64,000 nucleotides of DNA from Candidatus Pelagibacter sp. Its GTDB lineage: Bacteria > Pseudomonadota > Alphaproteobacteria > Pelagibacterales > Pelagibacteraceae. Made by a program: the position numbers and the translations under genes. Position 1 is the stretch's first letter, and each line of letters starts with the position of its first letter. Of the stretch, positions 18,683 to 29,898 are shown in pieces. The stretch is from NCBI GenBank assembly GCA_028404615.1, contig JAOOBT010000001.1, positions 198,877 to 262,876 on the forward strand, written 5' to 3'. The notes below the pieces were generated by a model. It was not told where the DNA came from, searched no databases, and worked only from the letters and a program-made list of their open reading frames with translations.

Positions 18683-20176
18683 ATGAAAACTATAGAACAC
18701 TTTGTTGAAGGAAAATCATTTAGTGGGGAATCAAAAAGAACAAGTAAAGTTTTTAATCCTGCTACAGGCGAACAAAGCGCAGAAGTAAAATTAGCTTCTA
18801 CAAATGATGTAAACCGAGCAGTTGCTAATGCAAAAAAAGCTTTTGAAGATTGGGCTAATAAGCCGCCGCTTCAACGAGCAAGAGTAATGTTTAAATTTAA
18901 AGAGCTAATTGAGAAAAATTCAGACGAACTTACTAAAATTATAGTCTCTGAACATGGAAAAGTTTATGAGGATGCAAAAGGCTCACTAACAAGAGGTTTA
19001 GAAGTTGTTGAGTACGCGTGTGGTATACCACAAATGCTTAAAGGTGAGTTTACAGAAAACGTGGGATCTAGCGTTGATAGCTGGTCTATTCGTCAACCTC
19101 TTGGTGTTTGTGCAGGAATTACACCATTTAACTTTCCTGCTATGGTGCCAATGTGGATGTTTCCAATGGCTATTGCTTGTGGAAATACTTTTGTTCTAAA
19201 ACCATCTGAAAAAGATCCGTCATGTTCAATGAGGCTAGCAGAGCTTTTAAAAGATGCTGGTTTACCTGATGGGGTTTTTAATATTGTAAATGGAGATAAG
19301 GAAGCAGTAGACGCTTTAATTAGCAATAAGGATGTTGTGGCTATGAGCTTTGTTGGTTCTACTCCAATAGCAAAATATATTTACGAGAATTGTGCAAAAA
19401 ATGAAAAAAGAGTGCAAGCGCTGGGTGGAGCAAAAAATCATTGCGTTGTGATGCCAGATTGTGATTTAGATCAAGCTGTTAACGGTTTAATGGGTGCAGC
19501 TTATGGCTCAGCAGGTGAAAGATGTATGGCACAGTCGGTAGCAGTTGCAGTAGGCGGAATTGGAGATAAACTTGTAGAGTTGTTAGCAAAAAAAGTCGAA
19601 GCATTAAAAGTCGGCCCAGGAATGGATAAACTATCAGAAATGGGACCATTGGTGACAAAAGAGCATTTAGCAAAAGTAAAAGGTTATGTTGATATTGGAG
19701 AGAAAGAAGGAGCAAAATTAATTGTGGATGGAAGAAATTTCAAATTACAAGGTTATGAAAATGGATATTACATAGGCGGCTGCCTGTTCGATCATGTGAA
19801 AAAAGATATGAGAATTTACAAGGAAGAAATTTTTGGCCCAGTATTATCCGTCGTAAGAGCTAAAGATTTTGACGAAGCTTTACAACTTGTAAATGATCAT
19901 GAATTTGGGAATGGCGTAAGTATATTTACAAGGGATGGTGATACAGGAAGAACATTTTCTAATAAAGCTAAGATTGGCATGGTTGGAATAAATATTCCAA
20001 TTCCAGTACCAATGGCATTCCATAGTTTTGGTGGATGGAAGAGATCTTTGTTCGGAGATCAACACATGCATGGGCCAGAGGGAGTAAGGTTTTATACTAA
20101 ATTAAAAACTATTACCTCAAGATGGCCAACAGGTTTAAGATCTGACCCTGAGTTTGTAATGCCAACAATGAAATAA
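18683..20176 (+). CDS. mmsA: CoA-acylating methylmalonate-semialdehyde dehydrogenase
   Basis: Aldehyde dehydrogenase of 497 residues that converts methylmalonate or malonate semialdehyde to propionyl- or acetyl-CoA in valine, inositol or beta-alanine breakdown. Family signs: PLGVCAGITPFNFPAMVPMW near residue 138, FVGSTPIAKYIY, the nucleophile in GERCMAQSVAV near 280, and the C-terminal FHSFGGWKRSLFGD. The GERCMA version points to MmsA rather than general aldehyde dehydrogenases. It lies between sdhB and mdh. Confidence 0.92.
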   Translation: MKTIEHFVEGKSFSGESKRTSKVFNPATGEQSAEVKLASTNDVNRAVANAKKAFEDWANKPPLQRARVMFKFKELIEKNSDELTKIIVSEHGKVYEDAKGSLTRGLEVVEYACGIPQMLKGEFTENVGSSVDSWSIRQPLGVCAGITPFNFPAMVPMWMFPMAIACGNTFVLKPSEKDPSCSMRLAELLKDAGLPDGVFNIVNGDKEAVDALISNKDVVAMSFVGSTPIAKYIYENCAKNEKRVQALGGAKNHCVVMPDCDLDQAVNGLMGAAYGSAGERCMAQSVAVAVGGIGDKLVELLAKKVEALKVGPGMDKLSEMGPLVTKEHLAKVKGYVDIGEKEGAKLIVDGRNFKLQGYENGYYIGGCLFDHVKKDMRIYKEEIFGPVLSVVRAKDFDEALQLVNDHEFGNGVSIFTRDGDTGRTFSNKAKIGMVGINIPIPVPMAFHSFGGWKRSLFGDQHMHGPEGVRFYTKLKTITSRWPTGLRSDPEFVMPTMK

Positions 20177-20182
20177 ACAGCA

Positions 20183-21142
20183 ATGAAAAAAAGAATAACA
20201 TTAATTGGAGCGGGACAAATTGGGGGTACTTTAGCTCATCTTATAGCTCTAAAAGGTTTAGCAGATGTTGTTTTATTTGATGTTGCTGCAGGATTGGCAA
20301 AAGGAAAAGCTTTAGATATAGCCCAATCATCTCCAGTAAACGGCTTCAATGTTGATTTATTTGGAACCGACAATTACGAAGATACAAAAAATTCTGATGT
20401 AATTATAATTACTGCAGGCGTACCTAGAAAACCAGGCATGACAAGAGATGACTTGCTAGGAATTAATCTAAAAATTATCAAACAAGTTGCCGAAGGAATT
20501 AAAAAAACATCTCCAGATGCTTTTGTCATATGTATTACTAATCCTTTAGATGTAATTGTTATGGCTTTGCAAAAATACTCAGGGCTCCCAAAAAATAAAG
20601 TTGTTGGAATGGCAGGTATATTAGACTCTTCCAGGTTTATTTATTTTCTCTCTCAAGAATTAAAAGTATCTGTAGATAAAATTAAATCTTTTGTTTTAGG
20701 GGGTCATGGGGACACCATGGTTGCGATGTTGGGTTCAACAGAGGTAGAAGGTAAGAAAATTACTGAGCTAGTTAAAGAAGGAAAATTAACTGAAGAAAGG
20801 TTAGCACAGATAGTTGAGCGAACAAAAAAAGGAGGTGCAGAAATCGTAAAATATTTAGAGAAAGGCTCGGCATTTTATGCTCCAGCTGCTTCGGGAGTAG
20901 AGATGGCAGAGTCGTATCTAAAAGATTTAAAAAAACAACTTCCGTGCGCAGTTCATCTAAATGGAGAATATAACACTAAAAATATTTATGCTGGTGTGCC
21001 AGTAATAATTGGATCTAGAGGAGTTGAAAAAATTATTGAACTAAAACTTACTCCAGATGAAGAAACAAATTTTAAAAAATCAGTCGAGTCTGTCAAAGAT
21101 TTATTCGATGCTGCAAAAAAAATTGATCCAGAGCTTAAATAA
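20183..21142 (+). CDS. mdh: Malate dehydrogenase
   Basis: NAD-dependent oxidation of malate to oxaloacetate, 319 residues of the LDH-like MDH type found in alphaproteobacteria. Seen: [35 protein letters not shown] with substrate arginines, ITNPLDVIV, and the catalytic His in [11 protein letters not shown] near residue 175. It starts 6 bp after mmsA. The downstream glycosyltransferase-like gene probably overlaps its 3' end. Confidence 0.96.
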   Translation: MKKRITLIGAGQIGGTLAHLIALKGLADVVLFDVAAGLAKGKALDIAQSSPVNGFNVDLFGTDNYEDTKNSDVIIITAGVPRKPGMTRDDLLGINLKIIKQVAEGIKKTSPDAFVICITNPLDVIVMALQKYSGLPKNKVVGMAGILDSSRFIYFLSQELKVSVDKIKSFVLGGHGDTMVAMLGSTEVEGKKITELVKEGKLTEERLAQIVERTKKGGAEIVKYLEKGSAFYAPAASGVEMAESYLKDLKKQLPCAVHLNGEYNTKNIYAGVPVIIGSRGVEKIIELKLTPDEETNFKKSVESVKDLFDAAKKIDPELK

Positions 21143-22679
21143 CGTTCCATTTAAAAAAAATTATTATATTTTTTTTTTAATTATAAGTTCAATTTTCTTT
21201 ACGTTCTATTATGGTTTTATTGGTATTTTTCCAATCGATAGTTTTTTAATTTATGATGCAGGTTATAAACTTTTTAATGGATATCACCCTTTCAGAGATT
21301 ATTGGTCTATCACTGGGCCGATATTAGATTATATTCAGTTTGTTTTTTTTAAATTATTTGGAATTAATTGGTTTAGCTATGTATTACATGCAGCCACATT
21401 AAATTTATTTATTACACTTATTTTTTTTTACTTTTTTATACAGCTAGGAATTAAGACTGGTTACAGTTTTCTTTATTCTATCAGTGCATCAATTTTGGCT
21501 TATCCATCAGTAGGAACACCTTTTGTGGATCATCACGCAGTAATTTTTTCGATAGCATCTGGCATATTTTTATTTTTAGCATTTTTAAAAGATAAACCTG
21601 TCTTCTGGTTTTTAGTTCCTGTATTTCTTTTTGCATCATTTTTATCCAAACAAATACCATCTGCTTACCTACTGCTATTGTTTCTTTTATTTATTTTAAT
21701 ATTTTGGATTTTTTTTAAGACTAAAAATTACAAATTTTTTGTTCATTTAATTTCGGGGTCAATTTTATCATTATTTATCTTCTTTTTATTTATTTTAATA
21801 AATAAAATACCTCTACATAGTTTTTTTATTCAATACATTTTCTATCCCTTAGAAATAGGCAAAGATAGAAGTTTAAGTATTAATTATAACTTTAACAATG
21901 TTTTTTCTCAATTTAAGTTCATTTACTTTTCCATGATACCTTTAATTTTTGTTCTCCTCAGATTAACAAAAAACAAACTAAATTTGGAGATGAGGAAAGA
22001 TTACTTTTTATTAATATTTACTTTATTAATGATAAGTATATTTATACTAGGACAAATATTTACAAAAAATCAAATCTTAATATTTTTTTTGATACCTTTT
22101 TTAATTGGTGTATCACATTTTTTTTGCAACAAATATTTCAATAAAAAGTCTATTCTAATTTTTTTAGTTTCAATTCTAATTATCTCAACTATTAAATTTC
22201 ATTTACGATTTAATGAGAATAAAAAATTTATGGAATTAAACAATGTAGATTTAAATCTTGCCGTTAAAGCTGAAAATTTTGATAAATCATTAAAAGGTTT
22301 AAAATGGATTACACCCAACAATATAAGTCCAGCAGAAGAAATTGAAAATCTAATTGAAATTAAAGAAATTATTTTATCTGATAAAACAAAAAAAATTATA
22401 ATAACAGACTATCAAATTTTTCCCTCAATTTTAAAATTAAGAAATATAGCTCCAAATAAATGGTTTGACTCTATGAGTGTTCCAAGTAGAGATAACAAAT
22501 ATTTTAATACCTATAAAAATTTTTTTATCGAAAGCTTAAGGTCTCAAAAAATAAAAACTTTATTCATACTTAATGATAAAGAAAGGTATTTAAAAAATAT
22601 ATTTGATAATGACTGTTATATAAAAGAAAATATAAACAAAAATTTATCTAAAATTATCATAGAAAAATGTATTAATTAG
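21108..22679 (+). CDS. Multi-spanning membrane protein, glycosyltransferase GT39/ArnT-like
   Basis: Hydrophobic protein of about 520 residues with around 11 predicted helices and a soluble C-terminal part. The first loop holds [20 protein letters not shown] then [12 protein letters not shown], the pattern of lipid-linked sugar transferases in which an acidic residue in the first loop is catalytic. The start is uncertain: ATGs at 21057 and 21108 both overlap mdh, and the hydrophobic region begins only after 21150. It is very AT-rich. With the convergent GT2 gene it forms a surface-sugar pair inserted in the TCA gene cluster. Confidence 0.7.
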   Translation: MLQKKLIQSLNNVPFKKNYYIFFLIISSIFFTFYYGFIGIFPIDSFLIYDAGYKLFNGYHPFRDYWSITGPILDYIQFVFFKLFGINWFSYVLHAATLNLFITLIFFYFFIQLGIKTGYSFLYSISASILAYPSVGTPFVDHHAVIFSIASGIFLFLAFLKDKPVFWFLVPVFLFASFLSKQIPSAYLLLLFLLFILIFWIFFKTKNYKFFVHLISGSILSLFIFFLFILINKIPLHSFFIQYIFYPLEIGKDRSLSINYNFNNVFSQFKFIYFSMIPLIFVLLRLTKNKLNLEMRKDYFLLIFTLLMISIFILGQIFTKNQILIFFLIPFLIGVSHFFCNKYFNKKSILIFLVSILIISTIKFHLRFNENKKFMELNNVDLNLAVKAENFDKSLKGLKWITPNNISPAEEIENLIEIKEIILSDKTKKIIITDYQIFPSILKLRNIAPNKWFDSMSVPSRDNKYFNTYKNFFIESLRSQKIKTLFILNDKERYLKNIFDNDCYIKENINKNLSKIIIEKCIN

Positions 22680-23547
22680 AATCAAGTCGAGTAACACTTT
22701 TGATAATAGATAAATTAATTTTTTTGGGTTTTAGAAATATATTTATTCCTGCTAAAATTATATTAATCATTAAAAAAAATGAAATAATTATAGTTTTTAA
22801 TTTAACATCCTCTAAAAAAAGTGAAGTTAAAACTAGTAAAAAAAAAGTTCTAAAAAAAACTGTCTTGTAAAAGACAGAAATTATTTTAACAGTATGCAAT
22901 ATTAAAAATTTTAAATTTACTTTTGAATTTCCGTAAAATCTCTTGTTCTTTTTTATCTTTACAAAAAAAAACTTATTAAAATTTTTAAGCACCCCTGACG
23001 AATATGCTAAATATAAATTATTATTAGAAAGAATTTTATTTAATAAAAATGATGGAAATGAACTAAAATTACCAAAATTAATATATTTTCCTGTTAAAAT
23101 AAAAGTAATTATTAGACGAAATTGATTTAGAGCTTTTAGAAAATTATTTTCTGTTCTTTTTTTTCGTGAAGCAAAAATGAAGAAATCTTTTTTTAAATTT
23201 ACTAACTTTATTAACTTTTTAACCATATTAGGATTATCTTCGCCATCAGAGTCTAGAATAGATATTATTGTTTCTTTATCTTTTTTCTTAATTATTTTTT
23301 GCAAATATTTTAAACCAAAAAAAATCGCTTTTTGACTACCGACATTTTTACTTAAATTAAGCACATTTATTTTTTTTAAATTAGAATATTTCTTATTTAA
23401 GATTAATTTTTTTGAGGAAAAATCATTTACTATAATTATGAAGTTATTTGATTTTAAAGTTTTAAAGCTTTGATTAAGAATTTCTAAAACTTTTTTCAAA
23501 GAATCCCAATCATTGTAGACAGGTAATATTATATAATTTTTTTTCAT
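22672..23547 (-). CDS. Glycosyltransferase family 2 with C-terminal membrane helices
   Basis: GT-A fold sugar transferase, 291 residues. Nucleotide-sugar binding is indicated by YIILPVYNDWDSLKKVLEIL at the N terminus, the NDFSS segment and ILDSDGEDNP, whose DSD metal site matches dolichol-phosphate-mannose-synthase-like enzymes. Two hydrophobic helices at about 215-270 anchor it in the membrane, as in polyprenyl-phosphate sugar synthases that feed GT39 enzymes. The 3' end overlaps the neighbouring membrane protein by 8 bp in convergent orientation. Confidence 0.82.
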   Translation of the reverse strand: MKKNYIILPVYNDWDSLKKVLEILNQSFKTLKSNNFIIIVNDFSSKKLILNKKYSNLKKINVLNLSKNVGSQKAIFFGLKYLQKIIKKKDKETIISILDSDGEDNPNMVKKLIKLVNLKKDFFIFASRKKRTENNFLKALNQFRLIITFILTGKYINFGNFSSFPSFLLNKILSNNNLYLAYSSGVLKNFNKFFFVKIKKNKRFYGNSKVNLKFLILHTVKIISVFYKTVFFRTFFLLVLTSLFLEDVKLKTIIISFFLMINIILAGINIFLKPKKINLSIIKSVTRLDSN

Positions 23548-23573
23548 AAATATAAAATAAATATAAATTTTAA

Positions 23574-23601
23574 TTGCTTATAAACTTATATTAACTATAA
23601 A
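23574..23601 (+). promoter_or_regulatory. Candidate promoter for sucCDAB-lpd
   Basis: TTGCTT at 23574-23579, a 16-base spacer and TATAAA at 23596-23601, 22 bp before the sucC start in the divergent GT2-sucC gap. The gap is AT-rich, so chance matches are likely. Confidence 0.35.
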
Positions 23602-23622
23602 TGATAAAAAAAAAAATAATTA

Positions 23623-24786
23623 ATGAACATTCACGAATATCAAGCAAAAGAGATTTTAAAAGAATTTGGAGCTCCTGTATCAAAAGGAATAGTTATTTTC
23701 AATTTAGATGAGATAAAAAAGAAAATTTCCCTACTTCAAAGTAAAGAATATGTATTAAAAGCACAAATTCATGCTGGTGGAAGAGGAAAAGCCGGTGGTG
23801 TAAAGTTAATAAAAAATCTTCCCGACCTTATAAATGAGTCAAAAAAAATGATGGGAAAAATTTTAGTTACTCACCAAACTGGCCCAGAAGGCAAGCAAGT
23901 GAAAAGACTTTATATAGAAGAAGCCTCGAATATTTCAAAAGAATTTTATTTATCATGTCTGGTTGATCGAGAGACTTCTAAAATTGCTTTTATAAGCAGT
24001 ACAGAAGGCGGCATGGATATAGAAAAAGTTGCTCAAGAAACACCAGATAAAATAATTACAAATAAGATAGATCTTAATGAAAGCGGACCTAGTAATGATG
24101 AAATAGAAAAAATAATTTCAGTTTTCAGACTTGGTGAAAAACAAAAACAAACAGCATATAAATTAATAAAATCTCTTTATGAGATAATAATTTCAAAAGA
24201 TGCAAGCTTAATTGAAATTAATCCCTTAATAATAACGAAATCCAACGAATTAATTTGTTTAGATGCTAAAATGAACTTCGATGATAATGCTATTTTTCGT
24301 AGACCAGAAATATACGAGCTTAGAGATTTAAATGAGGAAGATCCAACTGAAATAGAGGCAAGCAAATATGATCTCGCATACATCAAATTAAATGGTTCAA
24401 TAGGTTGTATGGTCAATGGAGCTGGCTTAGCTATGGCAACAATGGATATAATTAAACTTTACGGTAAAGAGCCTGCAAATTTTTTAGACGTAGGTGGTGG
24501 TGCATCCAAAGAAAAAGTAGCTGCTGCTTTCAAATTAATTTTGTCGGATAAAAATGTAAAAGGCATTTTGATAAATATATTTGGAGGAATAATGCGATGC
24601 GATGTTCTCGCTCAAGGTGTGGTTGATGCTGCAAAAGAAATAAACCTTAAAGTTCCTCTAGTTGTTAGATTAGCTGGCACGAACTTTAAAGAGGGTAAAG
24701 CAATATTAGATAAATCGAATTTGAAAATATTGTCAGCCTCAGATTTAAATGATGCAGCAAAAAAAATTGTTGAGGCAATTAAATAA
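23623..24786 (+). CDS. sucC: Succinyl-CoA synthetase (ADP-forming) beta subunit
   Basis: ATP-grasp subunit, 387 residues. Motifs: [19 protein letters not shown] at the N terminus, [15 protein letters not shown] near residue 46, LIEINPLI near 195 and the C-terminal [17 protein letters not shown] loop. With SucD it makes ATP from succinyl-CoA. It begins the sucCDAB-lpd operon; its stop overlaps the sucD ATG by one base. Confidence 0.97.
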   Translation: MNIHEYQAKEILKEFGAPVSKGIVIFNLDEIKKKISLLQSKEYVLKAQIHAGGRGKAGGVKLIKNLPDLINESKKMMGKILVTHQTGPEGKQVKRLYIEEASNISKEFYLSCLVDRETSKIAFISSTEGGMDIEKVAQETPDKIITNKIDLNESGPSNDEIEKIISVFRLGEKQKQTAYKLIKSLYEIIISKDASLIEINPLIITKSNELICLDAKMNFDDNAIFRRPEIYELRDLNEEDPTEIEASKYDLAYIKLNGSIGCMVNGAGLAMATMDIIKLYGKEPANFLDVGGGASKEKVAAAFKLILSDKNVKGILINIFGGIMRCDVLAQGVVDAAKEINLKVPLVVRLAGTNFKEGKAILDKSNLKILSASDLNDAAKKIVEAIK

Positions 24787-25661
24787 TGTCAGTTTTAATA
24801 AACAAAAATACAAAAGTTATTTGTCAAGGTTTTACTGGAACTCATGGAACATTTCATTCTGAACAAGCCTTAAAATATGGAACAAAATTAGTCGGAGGTG
24901 TTACCCCAAAAAAAGGTGGCCAAAAACATTTGGGTTTACCGGTTTTTAATAGTGTTAACGAAGCAAAAGAAAAAACATCTGCTGATGCCACAATGATTTA
25001 TGTGCCTCCAAAATTCGCTGGCGATGCCATTATTGAAGCTATTGAAGCTAAGATAAAATTAATAGTTTGTATAACTGAAGGGATACCAATTTTAGATATG
25101 CTCAAGGTAAAAAAAGTTTTGAATAAAAGTAATTCAAGGTTAATAGGACCTAATTGTCCAGGTATAATCACACCAGAGGAATGTAAAATTGGTATAATGC
25201 CGGGTAGTATACATAAAAAAGGTAATGTTGGAATAGTTTCAAGATCGGGAACATTAACTTATGAAGCAGTAGCACAAACATCCTCAAATGGTATGGGTCA
25301 ATCTACATGCATTGGAATAGGTGGCGACCCAATTAATGGAACAAATTTTATTGATTGTTTAGAGCTTTTTTTAAAAGATGATGAGACAAAATCAATTGTC
25401 ATGATTGGAGAAATAGGTGGTTCAGCAGAAGAAGAGGCTGCAGAATTTCTGAAAAAAGAGAAAAAAAAGAAGCCCATGGTCGGATTTATTGCTGGTTTAA
25501 CAGCGCCCCCTGGCAGAAGAATGGGTCACGCTGGAGCTATAATTTCTGGTGGAAAAGGGGGTGCCGAAGACAAAATTGAAATAATGAAATCCGCTGGAAT
25601 TACAATTTCGAAATCACCAGCAGACATAGGTAAAACTCTTTATCAAAAACTTAATGGTTGA
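24786..25661 (+). CDS. sucD: Succinyl-CoA synthetase alpha subunit
   Basis: CoA-binding subunit carrying the phosphohistidine, 291 residues. Seen: [37 protein letters not shown], and the active His248 in [15 protein letters not shown]. It overlaps sucC by one base and lies 32 bp before sucA. Confidence 0.97.
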   Translation: MSVLINKNTKVICQGFTGTHGTFHSEQALKYGTKLVGGVTPKKGGQKHLGLPVFNSVNEAKEKTSADATMIYVPPKFAGDAIIEAIEAKIKLIVCITEGIPILDMLKVKKVLNKSNSRLIGPNCPGIITPEECKIGIMPGSIHKKGNVGIVSRSGTLTYEAVAQTSSNGMGQSTCIGIGGDPINGTNFIDCLELFLKDDETKSIVMIGEIGGSAEEEAAEFLKKEKKKKPMVGFIAGLTAPPGRRMGHAGAIISGGKGGAEDKIEIMKSAGITISKSPADIGKTLYQKLNG

Positions 25662-25693
25662 TTTTTAATAATTTATGTTAGAATAAATTTTTA

Positions 25694-28585
25694 ATGTCGT
25701 CTTCAAATAACAACACAATATATAAAAAGACATCCTTTTTAGCAGGGAATAACTCAGAGTTTATTAACGAGTTCTATGCCGACTATATTTCAGATCCTAA
25801 TTCGTTACCTGAGGGCTGGAAAAGTTTTTTCGACGGATTAAGTGAGGATGAAAAGCTTATTTATGACAATTTAAAAGGTCCAAGTTGGTCCCCAGAAAAA
25901 AAAATAAAAAAACCATTAGCAAAAATTACAAATAATGAAGTCTCAGGTGAAAAATCTTCAGAGCTAAACTTGAGATCGATTAAGGAGGCCTCAAAAGACT
26001 CTGTGAGAGCTATAATGTTGATAAGAGCTTATAGAATTAGAGGACATTTAATCGCAAATCTTGACCCATTATCAATTCAAAAAAAAAAAGAACATCCTGA
26101 ATTGAAGCCAGAAAGTTATGGATTTAAAAAAAGTGATTATTCAAGAAAAATTTTCTTAGATGGTGTATTGGGATTACAATATGCTGATTTAAATCAAATT
26201 CTTAAAATTTTAAAAAAAACTTATTCTTCAAACATTGGCTATGAATTTATGCACATGGGTGACCCAGATGAAAAAGCCTGGATAAGAAATAGAATTGAAG
26301 GTCCAGAAAAAGATATTACTTTCACAAATAATGGAAAAAAGGCTATTCTAAATAAAATCATTCAAGCTGAGGGGTTTGAAAAATATTTGCACGTAAAGTT
26401 TGTTGGAACAAAAAGATTTGGTTTAGACGGAGGTGAATCTTTAATACCCGCATTAGAACAAATAATTAAAAGAGGAGGAAGTTTAGGGGCAAAAGAAATA
26501 AAGATTGGAATGCCACATAGAGGAAGACTTAATGTTTTAGCTAATGTGATGGGCAAGCCTTTTAAAGCAATATTTAGTGAATTTTTTGGAAAGACTGTAG
26601 GTGCTGGTAAAGATTTTGAGGGTGATGTTAAATACCATCTTGGAGCTTCTTCAAATAGAGAGTTTGATGGAAACTCGGTACATATAAGCTTAACAGATAA
26701 CCCCTCTCATTTAGAGGCGGTAAATCCAGTTGTACTAGGTCAGGTTCGAGCAAAACAATTTTTTCATAAAGATAAATTTAGAAAAAAAGTTATTCCTGTG
26801 TTGATGCACGGAGACGCAGCTTTTGCTGGGCAAGGTATTGTTGCTGAATGTTTCGCAATGTCAGGTTTACCAGGACATAACATTGGTGGAACAATACATA
26901 TAATTGTGAATAATCAAATAGGTTTCACAACAGCTCCAAGGTTTGCAAGATCATCACCTTATCCCTCTGATGTTGCAAAAACTGCCCAAGCACCTATATT
27001 TCATGTCAACGGAGATGATCCAGAAGCCGTCGTACATTGCGCAAAAATCGCTACTGAATACAGACAAAAATTTAATAGAGATGTAGTGATCGATATGGTT
27101 TGTTATAGAAGATTTGGTCATAATGAAGGTGACGAGCCATCTTTTACACAGCCTATAATGTATAAAAAAATAAGGTCTCACCCGACTACTTTAACAATTT
27201 ATGGGAAGAAACTAAGCAATGAAGGATTGACTTCCCATACCGCATTACAGGATGAGAAAACAAAGTTTAAAAACTATTTGGAACAAGAATTTGAGTCATC
27301 GAAAAATTACAAGTCAGAGCTAAAGTGGTTTGATGGAGCGTGGTCAAGATTTAAACCTGGTCTTGGAAAAGACAAAAGAGGAGTAAGTGGTGTTGAAAAA
27401 AATAAATTATTAGAAATTGGTAAAAAAATTTCATTAATTCCTAAAGACTTTAGTGCTCATAAGACTTTAAAAAAGATATTTGACTTAAGGATGAATGCCT
27501 TAAAAGAAGGTAAAGCGATAGATTGGTCAACTGCAGAAACATTAGCTTTTGGAACTTTGCTAACCGAGGGATTTTCTGTCAGGTTATCCGGTCAAGACTC
27601 AGGCAGAGGGACTTTTAGCCAAAGACACGCTGTTCTAAGAAATCAAGATAATCATGAAAGATACATTCCTCTGAATAATATTTCCAAAGGTCAAAAAAAT
27701 TTTGAGATTATTGATAGTTTACTCTCAGAACTTGCTGTTTTGGGATTTGAATTTGGTTATTCACTATCAGAGCCGGAGACATTAGTTTTATGGGAAGCAC
27801 AGTTTGGAGACTTTGCTAACGGAGCACAAATAATAATTGATCAGTTTATTTCCTCAGGAGAATCAAAATGGGGCCGAGCTAGTGGTTTAGTAATGTTATT
27901 GCCCCATGGTTACGAAGGTCAAGGTCCCGAACATTCTTCAGCCAGATTAGAAAGGTTTTTACAATTATGTGCTGGCGAAAATATTCAAGTAGTAAATTGT
28001 ACTACGCCTTCAAATTATTTTCATGTTTTAAGACGTCAAATGCATAGAGAATTTAGAAAACCATTAATTATAATGACACCAAAATCATTATTAAGACATA
28101 AAAAGTGTGTTTCAGATATATCTGAGTTCTCAAAAAAAAGCACTTTTCATAGAGTTTTAGAAGATGACGCTTATTCAGAGATTAAAAATTTATTGGCACT
28201 TAAGAAAAGAGATGATCAAATTAAGAAAGTAGTGATGTGCTCAGGTAAGATCTATTATGATCTGATCGAAGCTCGAGAAAAAATAAAAAACGACAAAGTT
28301 ACTTTTGTAAGATTAGAGCAGCTTTACCCATTCCCCGCTAAAACTTTAGCAAATGTTTTAAAGAGATATACAAAAGCAAATTTTATTTGGTGTCAGGAAG
28401 AACCAAAAAATATGGGTGCGTGGAATACTGTAAGAAATTATATCGATAGAACTTTAGAAATGATAAATTTTGGTGATAAATCAGTAAAATATGTTGGTAG
28501 AAAGGCAGCTTCATCTACTGCGACCGGAAATTTGAACAAACATCTTGCACAACAAAAAGAAATATTAGAAAAGATACTTAGATAG
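25694..28585 (+). CDS. sucA: 2-oxoglutarate dehydrogenase E1 component
   Basis: Thiamine-diphosphate enzyme that decarboxylates 2-oxoglutarate and passes the succinyl group to SucB lipoate. The 963 residues keep the N-terminal E2-binding segment, MPHRGRLNVLANV and HGDAAFAGQGIV of the TPP site, RRFGHNEGDEPSFTQP, and the C-terminal transketolase part (LPHGYEGQGPEHSSARLERF). Full length. sucB follows after 3 bp. Confidence 0.97.
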   Translation: MSSSNNNTIYKKTSFLAGNNSEFINEFYADYISDPNSLPEGWKSFFDGLSEDEKLIYDNLKGPSWSPEKKIKKPLAKITNNEVSGEKSSELNLRSIKEASKDSVRAIMLIRAYRIRGHLIANLDPLSIQKKKEHPELKPESYGFKKSDYSRKIFLDGVLGLQYADLNQILKILKKTYSSNIGYEFMHMGDPDEKAWIRNRIEGPEKDITFTNNGKKAILNKIIQAEGFEKYLHVKFVGTKRFGLDGGESLIPALEQIIKRGGSLGAKEIKIGMPHRGRLNVLANVMGKPFKAIFSEFFGKTVGAGKDFEGDVKYHLGASSNREFDGNSVHISLTDNPSHLEAVNPVVLGQVRAKQFFHKDKFRKKVIPVLMHGDAAFAGQGIVAECFAMSGLPGHNIGGTIHIIVNNQIGFTTAPRFARSSPYPSDVAKTAQAPIFHVNGDDPEAVVHCAKIATEYRQKFNRDVVIDMVCYRRFGHNEGDEPSFTQPIMYKKIRSHPTTLTIYGKKLSNEGLTSHTALQDEKTKFKNYLEQEFESSKNYKSELKWFDGAWSRFKPGLGKDKRGVSGVEKNKLLEIGKKISLIPKDFSAHKTLKKIFDLRMNALKEGKAIDWSTAETLAFGTLLTEGFSVRLSGQDSGRGTFSQRHAVLRNQDNHERYIPLNNISKGQKNFEIIDSLLSELAVLGFEFGYSLSEPETLVLWEAQFGDFANGAQIIIDQFISSGESKWGRASGLVMLLPHGYEGQGPEHSSARLERFLQLCAGENIQVVNCTTPSNYFHVLRRQMHREFRKPLIIMTPKSLLRHKKCVSDISEFSKKSTFHRVLEDDAYSEIKNLLALKKRDDQIKKVVMCSGKIYYDLIEAREKIKNDKVTFVRLEQLYPFPAKTLANVLKRYTKANFIWCQEEPKNMGAWNTVRNYIDRTLEMINFGDKSVKYVGRKAASSTATGNLNKHLAQQKEILEKILR

Positions 28586-28588
28586 TAA

Positions 28589-29896
28589 ATGGCAGAAAAA
28601 ATTACAGTTCCAACTCTAGGCGAGTCAGTCACTGAAGCTACAGTTTCTAAGTGGCTAAAATCGCAAGGAGAAAAAGTTTCAGCTGACGAACCTTTAGTAG
28701 AATTAGAAACAGATAAAGTAAATGTAGAAGTTCCCTCACCAACTAGTGGAGTTCTAGGTAGCATAGCTGTTAAAGAAGGAGAAACTGTAAATGTAGGCTC
28801 TTTATTAGGAACAGTTGATAGCTCTATATCAAATAAAGAAAATAAAGTTGAAGAGTTAAAGAAGTATGACCCACCCAAAAAAAAGGAAGTGACAGAGCCG
28901 AGAGTTTTTGAAGAAGAAAAAATTTTTAAAACAAGAAAAACTAAATCAAAAAAATTTGATGAGCCTGTTCTCAAATTAGAAGAGGAAGAGCCATTAATTT
29001 TAGAAGAAGTTCATCAAGAAAAAAAACCCTCAACACAAAGAAAACAAATTTCTCCAGCTGCGAGGAAAATGGCAAACGAAGCCAAAGTAGATATTAGCAA
29101 AATCGAAGGATCAGGAAAAAATGGCGTAATCTTAAAAGAAGATATAATGAGCTTAATGGGTTCTAAACCAGCCCCTTCTGAAAGAAAAATAAAATACGGT
29201 CCTGAGGAAAGAATGAGGATGACTAGGCTTAGGTTAACCATTGCAAAAAGATTGAAAGAAGCACAAGAGAACGCTGCGATGCTTACTACATTTAATGAAG
29301 TTGATATGAGCGAAGTAATGTCGATGAGAAGTCAATATAAAGATGAATTTTTAAACAAATACGGGGTTAAACTTGGGTTCATGTCTTTTTTTGTAAAAGC
29401 ATGTGTAATTGGTTTAAAAAATTATCCAACAATTAACGCTGAAATTCAAGAAGAGGAAATTGTTTACAAGAATTATTATAACATTAGCATAGCTGTTGGT
29501 ACTGATAGGGGATTAGTTGTCCCAGTTCTAAGAGAAACAGATGAAATGTCGTTTGCAGATATTGAAAAAAAAATTGGTGAACTCGGTCAAAAAGCAAGAG
29601 ATGGGAAAATTACGATAGAGGATTTACAAGGTGGAACTTTTACAATCACTAACGGAGGTATATATGGATCAATGCTTTCCACACCGATATTAAATCCACC
29701 TCAATCAGCTGTCTTAGGTATGCATAATATAATTCAAAGACCAATTGTAATTAATGGTAATATTGAAATAAGGCCTGTTATGTACTTAGCTTTATCTTAT
29801 GATCACAGAATTATTGATGGTAAAGAAGCGGTATCTTTTTTAAAAATTGTAAAAGAGTCTTTAGAACAACCCAAAAGACTTTTTCTGAATATTTGA
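28589..29896 (+). CDS. sucB: 2-oxoglutarate dehydrogenase E2, dihydrolipoyl succinyltransferase
   Basis: Core acyltransferase of the complex, 435 residues. One lipoyl domain with the lipoylated Lys in [14 protein letters not shown], a charged linker from about 80 to 150, a peripheral-subunit-binding domain ([20 protein letters not shown]), and a catalytic domain ending in [13 protein letters not shown], which holds the active His and Asp. Its stop lies 2 bp before the lpd ATG. Confidence 0.97.
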   Translation: MAEKITVPTLGESVTEATVSKWLKSQGEKVSADEPLVELETDKVNVEVPSPTSGVLGSIAVKEGETVNVGSLLGTVDSSISNKENKVEELKKYDPPKKKEVTEPRVFEEEKIFKTRKTKSKKFDEPVLKLEEEEPLILEEVHQEKKPSTQRKQISPAARKMANEAKVDISKIEGSGKNGVILKEDIMSLMGSKPAPSERKIKYGPEERMRMTRLRLTIAKRLKEAQENAAMLTTFNEVDMSEVMSMRSQYKDEFLNKYGVKLGFMSFFVKACVIGLKNYPTINAEIQEEEIVYKNYYNISIAVGTDRGLVVPVLRETDEMSFADIEKKIGELGQKARDGKITIEDLQGGTFTITNGGIYGSMLSTPILNPPQSAVLGMHNIIQRPIVINGNIEIRPVMYLALSYDHRIIDGKEAVSFLKIVKESLEQPKRLFLNI

Positions 29897-29898
29897 TA

